Shown here: in pieces, positions 59,901-63,633 of the stretch
How positions within the stretch are numbered: position 1 is the first letter of the stretch
Layout: each line of letters starts with the position of its first letter
From: Liolophura sinensis
Taxonomy: Eukaryota > Mollusca > Polyplacophora > Chitonida > Chitonidae
Length of the DNA: 64,000 bases
Direction: 5' to 3'
Assembly (NCBI RefSeq): GCF_032854445.1
Contig: NC_088302.1
Location: 23,883,788 to 23,947,787, forward strand
Position numbers and translations under genes: made by a program
The notes under the pieces: generated by a model
Databases searched by the model: none
Told to the model about the DNA's origin: nothing
What the model saw: the letters and a program-made list of their open reading frames with translations, nothing else

Positions 59901-62900
59901 TTGTAGTTATCTTCTCTCAGATACCAACATATTGGACAAAATGGTACAGTAATACAAGAATAAAGTAAAGAGAGATTCGTGCATGGCTCATGTAAGTTCT
60001 ACCCACAGGTCGGTTATTAGCGTTATTTTCTATTTTAGAATTCACACAGGTTACAGCTGACACAAAGTAACAGAGGTGTCAGGAAGTACATGAGACAGAG
60101 AACACTGCACATAACGTAGTTTTTAGTGAGAAGTCCTTTTTTTGATGCCCTGCTGCCAGCCTTTCACAAACAAATCTTTTTTAATTTTACCTAATTGTAA
60201 AATGAAACTTTATATAGAACAAATCAAATATAATTTTATATTTGTGCTTAAAACCGTTTTATTTGGTGTGAGGCATTTGGTGCTGAGGTCTCCATTTTCA
60301 TGTCATTTAGTTGAAATATTCATGAAAATACTCCATAATACTAATCAAAGAATTAAGAAGTCCTACCCCCACTCACTCCTCATGCCAAGCAGAAGCTGTG
60401 AACTTTTGTCTATCTGCCAGCACTCCCTGAATAACCCGTATAGCCTTGACAGTGTCATAAGTGTAGATAACATCAGTCACAGCTACTACTTCTTTCAGCA
60501 CTTCCTCCATAATGTTAGACCCTACACGGTCTTAAATTAGCCTGCCTATTTTTATCCACAATACAGTTATTTTTGAACGCCCTTACAGTTATGCGTCAGT
60601 TTAATGTTTCTGCTTAGAGATTGGTTAGACATGTTTCCAGCTTGGTTTCCACTTTTCACTGTATTTTTTGAAAGCTCTACTGGGAAGTATGGAGGAAAAA
60701 AAGGAAAAATTACCTTAGATCGAGTTTCAGCTGTTGCATTTGGCAGACCTAATGCCCTGGTTGCATCATTGTTTGCTGCCTTATATTTTCACGTGTAATG
60801 AATAGGTCGCTTGCCTTTTTAATTGCTGGGACATGCAAAGAGCAGGTTCAGACTTGGTTTGGACATGAAATTTGTCCATTTTCGGGCTCCTGCTTGTGAG
60901 GCCTTGTTGACAAAGGCTGATCAGTTCAGTGGACATTTGTGAATTTTAACATTCTATAAAGACCACTTTTCCACCATTATGGTGTGCATATCTGTACATC
61001 ATTTGTGGAAAAGCTTATCCTTAACTTCCCAAATGCTGGTGGTTTATGCCAGGCTTTCCAGTTTCCTCCATCCATTATACTAACTGCCATAGTATGAACT
61101 TACAATGATGGTGTTCAACAACAATGAAATAAAGACATGTACATTGCTAATGTAATATTACAAGTCATGCATATATGCATTAGCCAAAACAATAAATAAT
61201 AAGACCCACATGTATGAGGATTTGTAATCTTGAACAGTTAATGTTGTTTTCAGAAATTAATTTGAAGGAATATGATATTTTAGGTACACTCATATGGGCC
61301 GTTTTCGCAACAATCACCATGACAGTGATGGACCCGGTGTTGAGAAACAGCTGACAGTATTAAGGTAAGGCTGGTTCAGAAACCAGTATATTGTAAATCA
61401 AATCATACTATAAACAGCCCCTTGCAGATTCCATTTCACCGTTGCCAGAAATTCATTAAAGCTTACCAAGAAAATTTCAATCTGATGGAGCTCATTTACA
61501 CATAACCTCCACATTCAGTGCCATTTTGGACTCCATTGAACTCTATCAATTTTATCTCATTTCCCAGTCTTCACCATTCACTGACAGATGACAGCAAATT
61601 GCTTCCTGAAATCTCACTACTGTGTGTTGTTGAATGCAGCTGTTACATTGCCATGCTCTTCTCCTTTTGCAGTCTCCGCATTCAGTCCCTGTTGTGCCTC
61701 AAACTGTTTAAGTTGAAAAAAGCTGAAACCTTGCGGTTAAAGAAAGTGATTGATGACCATAATAAGGTATTTGATTTTTCTTTCCTTGCCCTCCATAGGA
61801 GATGCTGTTATGTTAAAAACTTGACAAATGCACAATCAATATTTCTCAACAAGAACCTCAGAAATCCTGTATTGTCAAACAGCCTGTCAGCTTGACTTAA
61901 TGGCCCTTCTATATATGGGATATTGGAAGCTGTTAAAGATGGAATGTATTCATGGGTTGCTTGTTCAGATTCAGGCTTAGATGCTTTGGTTTGCTCTTAT
62001 ATTACTTCTCTATGTGAAGCATGTGTCCATCTTATTCTATAACAGGCTGTTGATACCATGATGTCACAAGTGTAAGGTACTCATTGATGTATTACTGTAT
62101 GTGTTTCTCGAAATTTCAAAAGAACCTGAAAAAAAAAAGGAATACAAGAAGTCATCTATAATGATACTTCAGCCTTGCTGAAATAGATGTGTGGAAAGAA
62201 AAAAAACGCAGAATAATGCTCTACCTTATTTCTTATTTTTCTTTCTGATTTAATTACTTGTTGACTTTCAGTGTTGGTAAAGAGGAAAAAACAGTTTAGT
62301 TGACTGTCCTGGTAATAATTTATATTATGTACTTGGGAATGCAGTTTGCAAAAATGGTGGGAATATACCAACTGCTGGTTTGCACAGCACATTTCCTGTA
62401 CGCCTATTGTAATGTAAAACGCTTTTGATCCACTTTTAACAGCTGTTTTTTACTCTCCTCACCTACTTTCGGTTATTAAAGGATTTTATAGCCATTTCTT
62501 GTACTCATTTTCACTCTGAGGTGTAATAAACAAAGGAGTTGTTTCTTCTTTGAAGGTGTTAATGGAGTTAATCAGAATTTGAAGGCAGTGCATGTCATTT
62601 ACATTTCATCTCTTTCTCTCGTGTCAATAAATAATGCCAAGTTTGTCACATGTTCTCCATGTTCTCACTGAAGTATTGTTTTTATTTCAGATGTCCTCAA
62701 AGCCCACTGCCTCGGCACCATCGCCCCATCAGACTAGTTGGAATAGCAGGGGGACAGGCACCCCCTCTCCCATGTCTCCTACACCCTCCCCTGCTGGTAG
62801 TATAGGCTCTGTCGGATCTCAGGTAAGAAAAACAAAACCGTAGCTGCTAATCTTTCCAGCTGAAAAATCAAAAAACCAAATCTATCAGCCATATGAGCTT

Positions 62901-63633
62901 GAAGGTTCAAATAGTACTTATTTGTAAATATGTGTAGGTATGTGTTTATTACTAAATGACTTTGTTTATTGCTTCTTAAGTCGTCAGATTAATTGTTTGT
63001 AGTGCAAGATAACATAATGGAAATACCCCACCTGGAACATACCTCAAGTTATCTTTCTGCTATGGTTAATTGTGTGGGTTGTACATTAGGCACAGACATG
63101 CCATAGGGAAAGAACGAAGAGCAAGACATTTTAACCTTGTGCATTTATACAATATGTGTGACTTTCTGCAAAAAGTTTTGTAGTCAGGCCAAACGTTAAG
63201 GGAGGGTTCAGTGAAAAAAAAAAATAGGGCATCAAATATTTGAGTGACCAAGCCACAAACACTGCAACCTGAGCGTCGGCACGAATGGTCCACTATGTAA
63301 TGTGCAGAAGCAATTTTGTTATCTCCATTTATTTGCTGTATTAACAAGCATCTGTGTTATATCGCTTTCTGATGACGTAAATGGACATGGATATTATCTC
63401 TCCCTGTTCAAGTGTAAGATCTTTTCCGTGTTTACAGAGCAGCAACTGTGATGTGAACCCGTCCAAGCTAGCAAATGGCAACTTGAGTACTGGTACGCTA
63501 AGCTCTCCCGGCTGTGTCAGTGTTCCACAGAGGATACATTCCATAACCTCGCAGTACATAAGTCACACCAGTTACCTGGTACAAGCTATGGACCTGTGGG
63601 ACCAGGGCGATGCCGCCAGTGCAGAATGTGGAG
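1413..63633 (+). CDS. AF4/FMR2 (AFF) family protein, lilliputian-like; partial gene, 19 exons seen
   Basis: Overall gene entry; exons are listed separately. AFF proteins are nuclear, largely disordered scaffolds of the super elongation complex, joining P-TEFb (CDK9/cyclin T), ELL and AF9/ENL to release paused RNA polymerase II. Seen in order along about 1,370 codons: P-TEFb-binding segment (residues about 30-60 of the visible part), basic Ser-rich linker, ELL-binding segment (about 325-365), Ser/Asp/Glu-rich region (about 430-498), AT-hook and Lys-rich tract, AF9/ENL-binding motif, and the C-terminal homology domain (from about 1115). All exon phases join without a break except inside exon 2, and at exon 10/11 if no short intron is accepted. 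Start and stop codons are missing from the view. Vertebrates have four paralogues and flies one; an invertebrate single-copy orthologue is inferred, so no AFF number is given. Confidence 0.93.
1528..4568 (+). other. Intron 1
   Basis: 3,041 bp, GTAAGC...TTTTTCCAG. It holds an 18-T run at 3015-3032 and a T/C-rich tract at about 3534-3562. Open frames in it (for example 4163-4474) show no codon bias or family likeness. A tRNA-B-box-like stretch near 2248 (AGATTCAATCCC) may be an old SINE remnant. Confidence 0.8.
4569..5419 (+). CDS. AFF exon 2: P-TEFb-binding continuation and Ser/His/Lys-rich linker, with a frame break
   Basis: The acceptor is TTTTTCCAG|GTC and the donor GAG|GTAAGT; phase 0 on both sides. 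It opens with VHPNNHDFTAERIKHILGDY, matching the AFF segment that ends in a short helix of the type SSRIQSMLGNYDE and completes the P-TEFb contact. A Ser/Pro/Lys/His-rich, probably disordered linker follows. The first frame runs to a TGA at 5001. The AFF-like continuation ending IHIHME lies in a frame that opens only after a TAG at 4898. The change must fall between 4901 and 5003 and needs one base more, or two fewer, than are present. A sequencing or assembly indel is the simplest cause. Exon borders are secure; the sequence around 4901-5003 is not. Confidence 0.85.
5420..6426 (+). other. Intron 2
   Basis: 1,007 bp, donor GTAAGT, acceptor ...CTACTTTAAG. It contains a 29-T run at 6098-6126 and a 16-T run at 6238-6253. 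Around 5475-5600 a TTCAAATCCAGCTC box resembles the tRNA-derived head of a SINE, strongly decayed. Confidence 0.8.
6427..6474 (+). CDS. AFF exon 3: start of ELL-binding segment
   Basis: A 48-nt exon of 16 codons, phase 0 in and out. The acceptor is TTTAAG|GGC and the donor AAG|GTGGGT. It encodes GKPPSDPSSSVDDIIK; the SxVDDIIK end matches the SCVDEILK part of the AFF4 segment that binds ELL proteins (established for AFF4 and ELL2). The acceptor is less pyrimidine-rich than others in the gene but is the only one that keeps the frame open. Confidence 0.85.
6475..7752 (+). other. Intron 3
   Basis: 1,278 bp, GTGGGT...TTTCTTCAG. Its main content is the 5'-truncated SINE at 7183-7409 with perfect target-site duplications. 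Confidence 0.82.
7168..7424 (+). mobile_element. tRNA-derived V-type SINE, 5'-truncated, with perfect 15-bp target-site duplication
   Basis: CTAATTCCTCAACCA stands at 7168-7182 and again at 7410-7424. Between them lies a copy of the window's commonest repeat, from GCGTAATGACCC to an AATAAATAAATAA tail. It keeps the B-box-like GAGTTCAAGTCC and the 3' domain GAAATATTCTTGAGTACGG but lacks the head (GGCTCAGTTGGTTAGYGCGC) found in the copies at 8701 and 40198. Truncation at the 5' end with a perfect duplication indicates target-primed reverse transcription by a LINE partner. It is non-coding. Confidence 0.9.
7753..7836 (+). CDS. AFF exon 4: ELL-binding segment
   Basis: The acceptor is TTGTTTCTTCAG|GAG and the donor CCA|GTAAGT; 28 codons, phase 0. 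It encodes EMTRIDPPLTGISTPHKEKN followed by FPFPSGHP. This closely follows human AFF4 EMTHSWPPPLTAIHTP...FPFP, the segment bound by ELL. It is the most AFF-like stretch in the N-terminal half and fixes the family. Confidence 0.95.
7837..9867 (+). other. Intron 4
   Basis: 2,031 bp, GTAAGT...TTCTCTTTAG. It holds the near full-length SINE at 8701-8974. The rest is unremarkable AT-rich sequence. Confidence 0.82.
8685..8985 (+). mobile_element. tRNA-derived V-type SINE, near full length, with target-site duplication
   Basis: The head GGCTCAGTTGGTTAGCGTGC (tRNA A-box region), the decayed B-box GATTTCAAGTCC, the GC-rich middle GGGTTTCCCCCGGGCTCTGC, and the 3' domain GTGAAATATTCTTGAGTACA with an AAATAAATAAATAA tail are all visible. 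CTGTTTGAGAA occurs at 8685-8695 and 8975-8985 as a target-site duplication. A short G-run sits at the 5' junction. Confidence 0.88.
9868..9898 (+). CDS. AFF exon 5: 31-nt microexon
   Basis: The acceptor is TTTCTCTTTAG|GAT and the donor AAAAC|GTAAGT. It enters at phase 0 and leaves one base over. It encodes DPHSRLQVTK plus one base, in the place where vertebrate AFF proteins have the short GEQKR-like link after the ELL-binding segment. The excellent splice sites and the phase match with exon 6 support it. Confidence 0.8.
9899..14106 (+). other. Intron 5
   Basis: 4,208 bp, GTAAGT...TTTTGCTGTTACAG. It contains a 14-G run at 12208-12221, a diverged approximately 95-bp repeat at about 12485-12840, and no convincing additional exon. 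Confidence 0.75.
12485..12840 (+). repeat. Diverged, about 95-bp tandem repeat (about four units)
   Basis: Related cores beginning TTTGATATTTG, TTTGATATCGTGC, TTTGATGTC and TTGATATCTGC recur near 12506, 12600, 12690 and 12792. The last two are followed by near-identical GGAYTTGATGGRACAGTTTA. The units are old and imperfect, and one creates a false exon-like AG...GT pair. Confidence 0.5.
14107..14155 (+). CDS. AFF exon 6: 49-nt microexon
   Basis: Flanked by TTTTGCTGTTACAG and CACGG|GTAAGT. It takes one base from exon 5 (C+AA = Gln) and leaves two (GG) for exon 7 (GG+A = Gly), so it repairs the phase between exons 5 and 7. Skipping it would give an in-frame TAG in exon 7 when that exon's first acceptor is used. 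It encodes QLMDSTVHRSGNDKAHG including the split codons. No ORF longer than the exon marks it. Confidence 0.82.
14906..15140 (+). mobile_element. Second SINE family, 5'-truncated copy
   Basis: It shares with 41003-41333 the blocks CGCTTGGCGTTC, GACTGGTTGACC, ATCRGTATAATG and a 3' end of the type AAATTGTTAAGTATGATGTTAAA. The tRNA-like head seen in the other copy is missing. It is non-coding. Confidence 0.75.
17443..17456. promoter_or_regulatory. RFX X-box-like palindrome
   Basis: GTTACCATGGCAAC fits the X-box consensus GTNRCC-N(0-3)-RGYAAC exactly, with a 2-nt spacer. RFX factors bind such sites, often near ciliary genes. Here it is deep in an intron and may be chance or part of a repeat. Confidence 0.35.
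18482..18500. repeat. TGTC microsatellite
   Basis: About 4.5 uninterrupted copies of the tetranucleotide TGTC/GTCT. Confidence 0.9.
21658..21696. repeat. Poly-A and poly-G low-complexity tract
   Basis: A run of 13 A, a short GC-rich spacer and a run of 15 G. Base counts in such runs are unreliable. Confidence 0.9.
23371..23421 (+). mobile_element. V-type SINE, 3' fragment
   Basis: ATAAGTGAAATAATCATGAT...ACACTAATGAAATAAA is a diverged form of the SINE 3' end (ATAAGTGAAATATTCTTGAG...ACACCAATCAAATAAA). No 5' part is recognisable. Confidence 0.6.
23820..24360 (+). repeat. Tandem repeat: degenerate about 22-bp monomers, then 87-bp higher-order units
   Basis: GTGGATACAGTATAGTTAAG begins at 24046, 24133, 24220 and 24307, an exact spacing of 87 bp. 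The fourth unit is partial. Each unit holds four related monomers of roughly 22 bp (GTGGATACTGTATAAAGTC type). Older, unordered monomers lie upstream from about 23820. Because 87 is divisible by three, two reverse-strand frames stay open (113 and 134 codons) with a 29-residue period; these are by-products of the repeat. Confidence 0.92.
24945..25474. mobile_element. Non-autonomous inverted-repeat element (MITE-like) flanked by TTAA
   Basis: TTAA at 24945-24948 is followed by AGGAGAAGAAAATTTAAA. The right end is TTTAAAGTTTTCTTCTCCT (25452-25470) followed by TTAA (25471-25474). The two ends are inverted repeats differing by one inserted base. TTAA on both sides is the target-site duplication typical of piggyBac-type transposons. 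The 503-bp interior codes for nothing recognisable, so it would need a transposase from elsewhere. It lies within intron 6. Confidence 0.72.
26232..26280 (+). CDS. AFF exon 7: acidic microexon
   Basis: The acceptor is TTTTTCCAG|AGA and the donor GAG|GTAAGT; 49 nt, one base completing the split Gly codon and 16 codons. It encodes DLSNELEVSESENEGE, matching the family stretch DDLKLSSSEDSDGEQ. That similarity fixes the frame, which in turn requires exon 6. Confidence 0.87.
26281..29440 (+). other. Intron 7
   Basis: 3,160 bp, GTAAGT...TTTCATCTTACAG. No gene or clear repeat except a 44-bp diverged direct repeat (27546 and 28058). The 167-codon reverse-strand frame at 27602-28105 has no recognisable features. 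Confidence 0.75.
29441..29499 (+). CDS. AFF exon 8: short linker exon
   Basis: 59 nt between TTTCATCTTACAG and AATAG|GTGAGT. Entry phase 0; exit leaves two bases (AG), completed by exon 9 as AGA. It encodes DGTKCDESINKPVAETQGN, a low-conservation link between the acidic microexon and the Ser-rich region. Support comes from splice sites and phase rather than similarity. Confidence 0.78.
29597..29852 (+). mobile_element. tRNA-derived V-type SINE
   Basis: GGCTCAGTTGGTTGATGCAG head with an internal deletion of the GTGCGCTAGC block, then the B-box-like GAATTCAAGTCC, the middle domain and a diverged 3' domain (GAAATATTCTTGCACATGG) ending in CAAATAAATAAAAATAAA. Target-site duplication is not clear. 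Confidence 0.85.
30358..30738. repeat. 43-bp tandem array, nine copies, each with an ACAGCTGT palindrome
   Basis: ACAGCTGTATTGAA recurs at 30371, 30414, 30457, 30500, 30543, 30586, 30629, 30672 and 30715, always 43 bp apart. In many copies AATACAGCTGTATT is a perfect 14-bp palindrome around the E-box CAGCTG. The last copies alternate between two forms (GTAAT..GAATCAC and GTGAT..GCATCAC), showing growth by 86-bp dimers. It is not coding and not a CRISPR array. Confidence 0.95.
33299..33486. repeat. Possible inverted-repeat element
   Basis: TTGAGTCAAAATTTGAAAT on the left and AAATTTTTAAATTTTGACTA on the right are imperfect inverted repeats about 150 bp apart. The A/T-rich composition makes chance possible. 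Confidence 0.3.
34821..35042. mobile_element. MITE-like element, copy A, 26-bp terminal inverted repeats
   Basis: The left end CCCTAATTCTTCTAATTTTT (34823 on) and the right end AAAAATTAGAAGAATGAGGG (to 35039) are inverted repeats; over 26 bp, 23 positions match. Length is about 217 bp. A related copy in the same orientation lies at 58890-59103. A TA precedes the left end and TTA follows the right, so the target duplication is ambiguous. There is no coding capacity. Confidence 0.7.
37043..37085 (+). mobile_element. V-type SINE, 3' fragment
   Basis: ATAAGCGAAACAGATATTTA...ACACCAATGAAATAAATAA resembles the 3' end of the dispersed SINE; the body is not recognisable. Confidence 0.55.
38080..38093. 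promoter_or_regulatory. X-box-like palindrome
   Basis: GTTACTATAGCAAC differs from the RFX X-box consensus by one base in the left half-site. It has the same 2-nt spacing as the site at 17443. Confidence 0.2.
38361..38385. repeat. CT-rich microsatellite
   Basis: TTCTCTCTCTCTCTTTCTCT tract. Confidence 0.85.
38643..38659. repeat. AT microsatellite
   Basis: About eight AT dinucleotides. Confidence 0.85.
40184..40480 (+). mobile_element. Full-length tRNA-derived V-type SINE with target-site duplication
   Basis: The best copy in the window. It has the tRNA-like head TGGCTCAGTTGGTTAGTGCG (A-box region), the B-box-like GAGTTCAAGTCC, the middle block GGGTTTCCCCCGGGCTGTGC, the 3' domain GTGAAATATTCTTGAGTACG and an AT-rich tail. 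CAATACTCCACCAG (40184-40197) and CAATACTCAACCAG (40467-40480) form a 14-bp target-site duplication with one mismatch. It is Pol III-type and non-coding. Confidence 0.92.
41003..41333 (+). mobile_element. Second SINE family, full-length-like copy with tRNA-like head
   Basis: The head GATAGCACACTTGGTAGAGC has the A-box layout and GGTTCAATC follows as B-box at about 30 bp. Further blocks (CGCTTGGCGTTCGAG, GACTGGTTGACCCATATCAG, TTGTTAAGTACGATGTTAAA) are shared with the truncated copy at 14906, and the 3' tip with 59640-59700. A tRNA gene is unlikely because the sequence after the B-box does not pair with the start. Confidence 0.75.
42138..42573 (+). repeat. Three diverged copies of an about 115-bp repeat
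   Basis: CTGGTCATCTTCCATCAGGG (42141), CTGGTCATCCATCCGCCAGT (42340) and CTGGTCAACCATTCATCACG (42455) each lead into GTGATGRTGTCTGTCTGT, then a TTATCC/CTCATC stretch and AACTATCTCYGGGATTAAG-like ends. Copies 2 and 3 are 115 bp apart; 1 and 2 are 199 bp apart because of an intervening stretch. Confidence 0.7.
46123..46133. repeat. Poly-G run
   Basis: 11 G in a row in a GC-rich patch. Confidence 0.9.
47740..47978 (-). mobile_element. tRNA-derived V-type SINE, reverse orientation
   Basis: Reading the reverse strand gives the decayed head (near 47965), the GAGCCTCTCACCAATGCCC block, the GGTTTCC middle and a 3' domain GTGAAATATTCTTAAGTACG with CACCAATCAAATAAATGAAT tail. TGAATTAT at 47740-47747 and 47971-47978 is a likely short target-site duplication. 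A deletion has removed the B-box part. A further GTAAGTGAAGTATTCTTGG at about 48040 may be another SINE fragment. Confidence 0.8.
48162..48369 (+). CDS. AFF exon 9: Ser/Asp/Glu-rich transactivation region
   Basis: The acceptor is GTTGCTTGCAG|AAG and the donor GAG|GTAGGT. One base completes Arg from exon 8, then 69 codons end on a codon boundary. The core SSSSDSESEESSGTSSDSGS and following SDSESSASDGEEE correspond to the AFF poly-Ser transactivation region ([20 protein letters not shown] in AFF4). A Pro/Lys/Glu-rich tail follows. Such serines are likely phosphorylation targets (inference). Intron retention would add 14 codons before a TGA at 48411. Confidence 0.93.
48370..50112 (+). other. Intron 9
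   Basis: 1,743 bp, GTAGGT...TTTATGTTTCAG. No repeat or gene recognised. Confidence 0.8.
50113..51124 (+). CDS. AFF exon 10: large disordered exon with AT-hook and Lys-rich tract
   Basis: The acceptor TTTCAG|CAGCAA is a tandem NAGNAG site that could add or drop one Gln. The start TKLRWSLSTFL matches the family motif NKWQLDNWL. The middle is Ser/Thr/Lys/Pro-rich. EGRPRGRPRSKPK (about 50695-50733) is an AT-hook-type GRP core that would bind AT-rich DNA minor groove. Then come LLSSDSSDEEEMDVD, matching the SSSDSDESES part of AFF, and a strongly basic KRKDSERKDKKERKKHDK tract, a likely nuclear localisation signal. The frame reaches a TAA at about 51154. The exit is either a donor ATGA|GTGAGT at 51125 or a frame break; see exon 11. 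Confidence 0.9.
51125..51167 (+). other. Possible 43-nt intron 10, or an exonic one-base error
   Basis: GTGAGT...CCTAAAAGTATCCCAG has a strong donor and a plausible acceptor. Removing it joins ATG-A|GA-GTG with correct phase. Equally, one surplus base (for example in the six-C run at 51131-51136) would let exon 10 read straight into exon 11. A 43-nt intron is extremely short for an animal. Confidence 0.5.
51168..51771 (+). CDS. AFF exon 11: AF9/ENL-binding motif and acidic/Ser-rich region
   Basis: The reading frame is open from before 51125 to the donor GAGA|GTAAGT; exit leaves two bases. PSIVVRLNFSLLDRIP (51191-51238) matches the AFF segment YPLIVKIDLNLLTRIP. In human AFF1/AFF4 its alternating hydrophobics form a strand bound by the AHD domain of AF9 or ENL; this is how YEATS readers join the SEC. 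A Ser/Asp/Thr-rich stretch follows, then an unusual aromatic island ITQLWDSRPVQPVRKWKYP and a Lys/Ser/Pro-rich end. The start is 51168 if the short intron is real; otherwise exons 10 and 11 are one exon of 50113-51771. Confidence 0.88.
53270..53280. repeat. Poly-G run
   Basis: 11 G in a row. Confidence 0.9.
53930..53984. repeat. AT microsatellite
   Basis: Imperfect TATATGTATG units leading into about 16 uninterrupted AT dinucleotides. Confidence 0.95.
56023..56182 (+). CDS. AFF exon 12: basic Ser/Lys linker
   Basis: The acceptor is TTTGGTTCCAG|TAG (T completes Asp from exon 11) and the preferred donor GTG|GTAATT at 56183. A donor three codon bases earlier (AAA|GTGGTA at 56180) would also keep phase 0. 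It encodes SKSRDDTEVETKSPSKTSKR, then Ser/Thr runs and KDKAKRRKCDKD, a second candidate nuclear localisation signal. The family has Ser/Lys-rich linkers of this kind before the C-terminal domain. Confidence 0.85.
57005..57022. repeat. Poly-C run
   Basis: 18 C in a row, in a C-rich patch starting near 56880. Confidence 0.95.
57355..57580 (+). mobile_element. Possible decayed tRNA-derived SINE
   Basis: GGTGTAGAGATTAGTGCTTG resembles an A-box region and CATGTTCAAATCCAGCTCTT a B-box region, followed by a GGTTTCCTCTGGGCATTCCG block recalling the V-SINE middle and an AATAAAATAA end. Similarity is loose. Confidence 0.4.
57756..57886 (+). CDS. AFF exon 13: entry into the C-terminal homology domain
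   Basis: The acceptor is TTGGTTTCCAG|GAA and the donor CACAG|GTAGGT. Phase 0 in (the other two frames hit stops); two bases left. It encodes a Glu/Lys-rich linker and SKGTMRASRLISNH, corresponding to the region just before the C-terminal homology domain (DSSKPRRTKLVFDDRN in AFF4). Confidence 0.87.
57887..58347 (+). other. Intron 13
   Basis: 461 bp, GTAGGT...GTTTGATTCCCAG. AT-rich, nothing recognised. Confidence 0.85.
58348..58411 (+). CDS. AFF exon 14: C-terminal homology domain, first helix
   Basis: The acceptor is TTGATTCCCAG|ACT and the donor TTG|GTAAGT. A completes Arg; 21 codons follow. LLPAEDYLVEAKRLKHEADS matches AFF4 [20 protein letters not shown], the first helix of the C-terminal homology domain, which mediates AFF homo- and heterodimerisation. 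It is one of the most conserved blocks of the gene. Confidence 0.96.
58412..59460 (+). other. Intron 14
   Basis: 1,049 bp, GTAAGT...TATTTTCTTTCAG. It carries copy B of the TIR element (58890-59103). Confidence 0.82.
58888..59103. mobile_element. MITE-like element, copy B
   Basis: It is related along its length to 34823-35039: left end CCCTGATTCTTCTTATTTTT, shared internal GCAGGAATA, CATATTCATATC and TTTCAGCAC, and right end TGTCTTAAAAATTAGAAGA. The outer few bases of the right end have decayed. Same orientation as copy A. Confidence 0.7.
59461..59600 (+). CDS. AFF exon 15: C-terminal homology domain
   Basis: The acceptor is TGTATTTTCTTTCAG|GGT and the donor CTAAA|GTGAGT. Phase 0 in, two bases (AA) out. 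It encodes GDKKHRSLIYLEAVLSFILS then a segment ending MYTDTLALLK. It aligns with AFF4 [22 protein letters not shown]...MYSETVDLIK, including the hydrophobic YLxAVxSFI helix core. Confidence 0.96.
59601..61283 (+). other. Intron 15
   Basis: 1,683 bp, GTGAGT...ATGATATTTTAG. A fragment of the second SINE family's 3' end lies at 59640-59700, and a V-SINE-like remnant (CAGTTTCCTCCATCCATTAT ... CAATGAAATAAAG) at about 61058-61135. The 132-codon open frame at 60142-60540 has no recognisable feature. Confidence 0.8.
59640..59700 (+). mobile_element. Second SINE family, 3' fragment
   Basis: ATCGTATGACCGAAAAATTT followed by GGTTTGATGTAAAACCCC resembles the 3' end of the elements at 41003 and 14906 (TCATATGACTGAAAAATTGT, ACGATGTTAAACCC). 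Confidence 0.55.
61284..61364 (+). CDS. AFF exon 16: C-terminal homology domain
   Basis: The acceptor is ATATGATATTTTAG|GTA and the donor TTAAG|GTAAGG. G completes Lys from exon 15; exit leaves AG. It encodes YTHMGRFRNN then GPGVEKQLTVLR, matching AFF4 YTMKLKNY...ATAADKRLTVLCLR. The first loop is more hydrophilic and longer in His/Asn than in vertebrates. Confidence 0.93.
61365..61672 (+). other. Intron 16
   Basis: 308 bp, GTAAGG...TTCTCCTTTTGCAG, nothing else recognised. Confidence 0.9.
61673..61766 (+). CDS. AFF exon 17: C-terminal homology domain
   Basis: The acceptor is CTTCTCCTTTTGCAG|TCT and the donor AAG|GTATTT. T completes Ser; 31 codons follow. LRIQSLLCLKLFKLKKAETL matches AFF4 [20 protein letters not shown] almost residue for residue, a signature of the family. 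Confidence 0.97.
61767..62690 (+). other. Intron 17
   Basis: 924 bp, GTATTT...TTTTTATTTCAG. The upstream reading frame continues open into it to a TGA near 61893, which is chance. Nothing else recognised. Confidence 0.85.
62691..62822 (+). CDS. AFF exon 18: Ser/Pro-rich loop of the C-terminal domain
   Basis: The acceptor is GTTTTTATTTCAG|ATG and the donor CAG|GTAAGA; 44 codons, phase 0. It encodes MSSKPTASAPSPHQTSWNSR then TPSPMSPTPSPAGS-type Ser/Pro repeats, like the Ser/Pro-rich insert of AFF4 (QAPSPGLGSK...MPSPVSPKLSPG). The ATG is internal, not a start. Confidence 0.93.
62823..63437 (+). other. Intron 18
   Basis: 615 bp, GTAAGA...TTCCGTGTTTACAG; no features beyond a short A-run. Confidence 0.88.
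63438..63633 (+). CDS. AFF exon 19 (last visible): C-terminal homology domain
   Basis: The acceptor is CGTGTTTACAG|AGC and the donor GGAG|GTAAGA. 65 codons with one base left over. VSVPQRIHSITSQYISHTSY followed by LVQAMDLWDQGDAA matches AFF4 [33 protein letters not shown] (quoted in two parts: [28 protein letters not shown]). The end of the domain, equivalent to the last 50-60 residues of AFF4, is not in the window. Confidence 0.95.

Noticed and set aside
60142-60540. 132-codon open frame, + strand
   Set aside because: It lies inside intron 15 and has no splice, domain or composition support.
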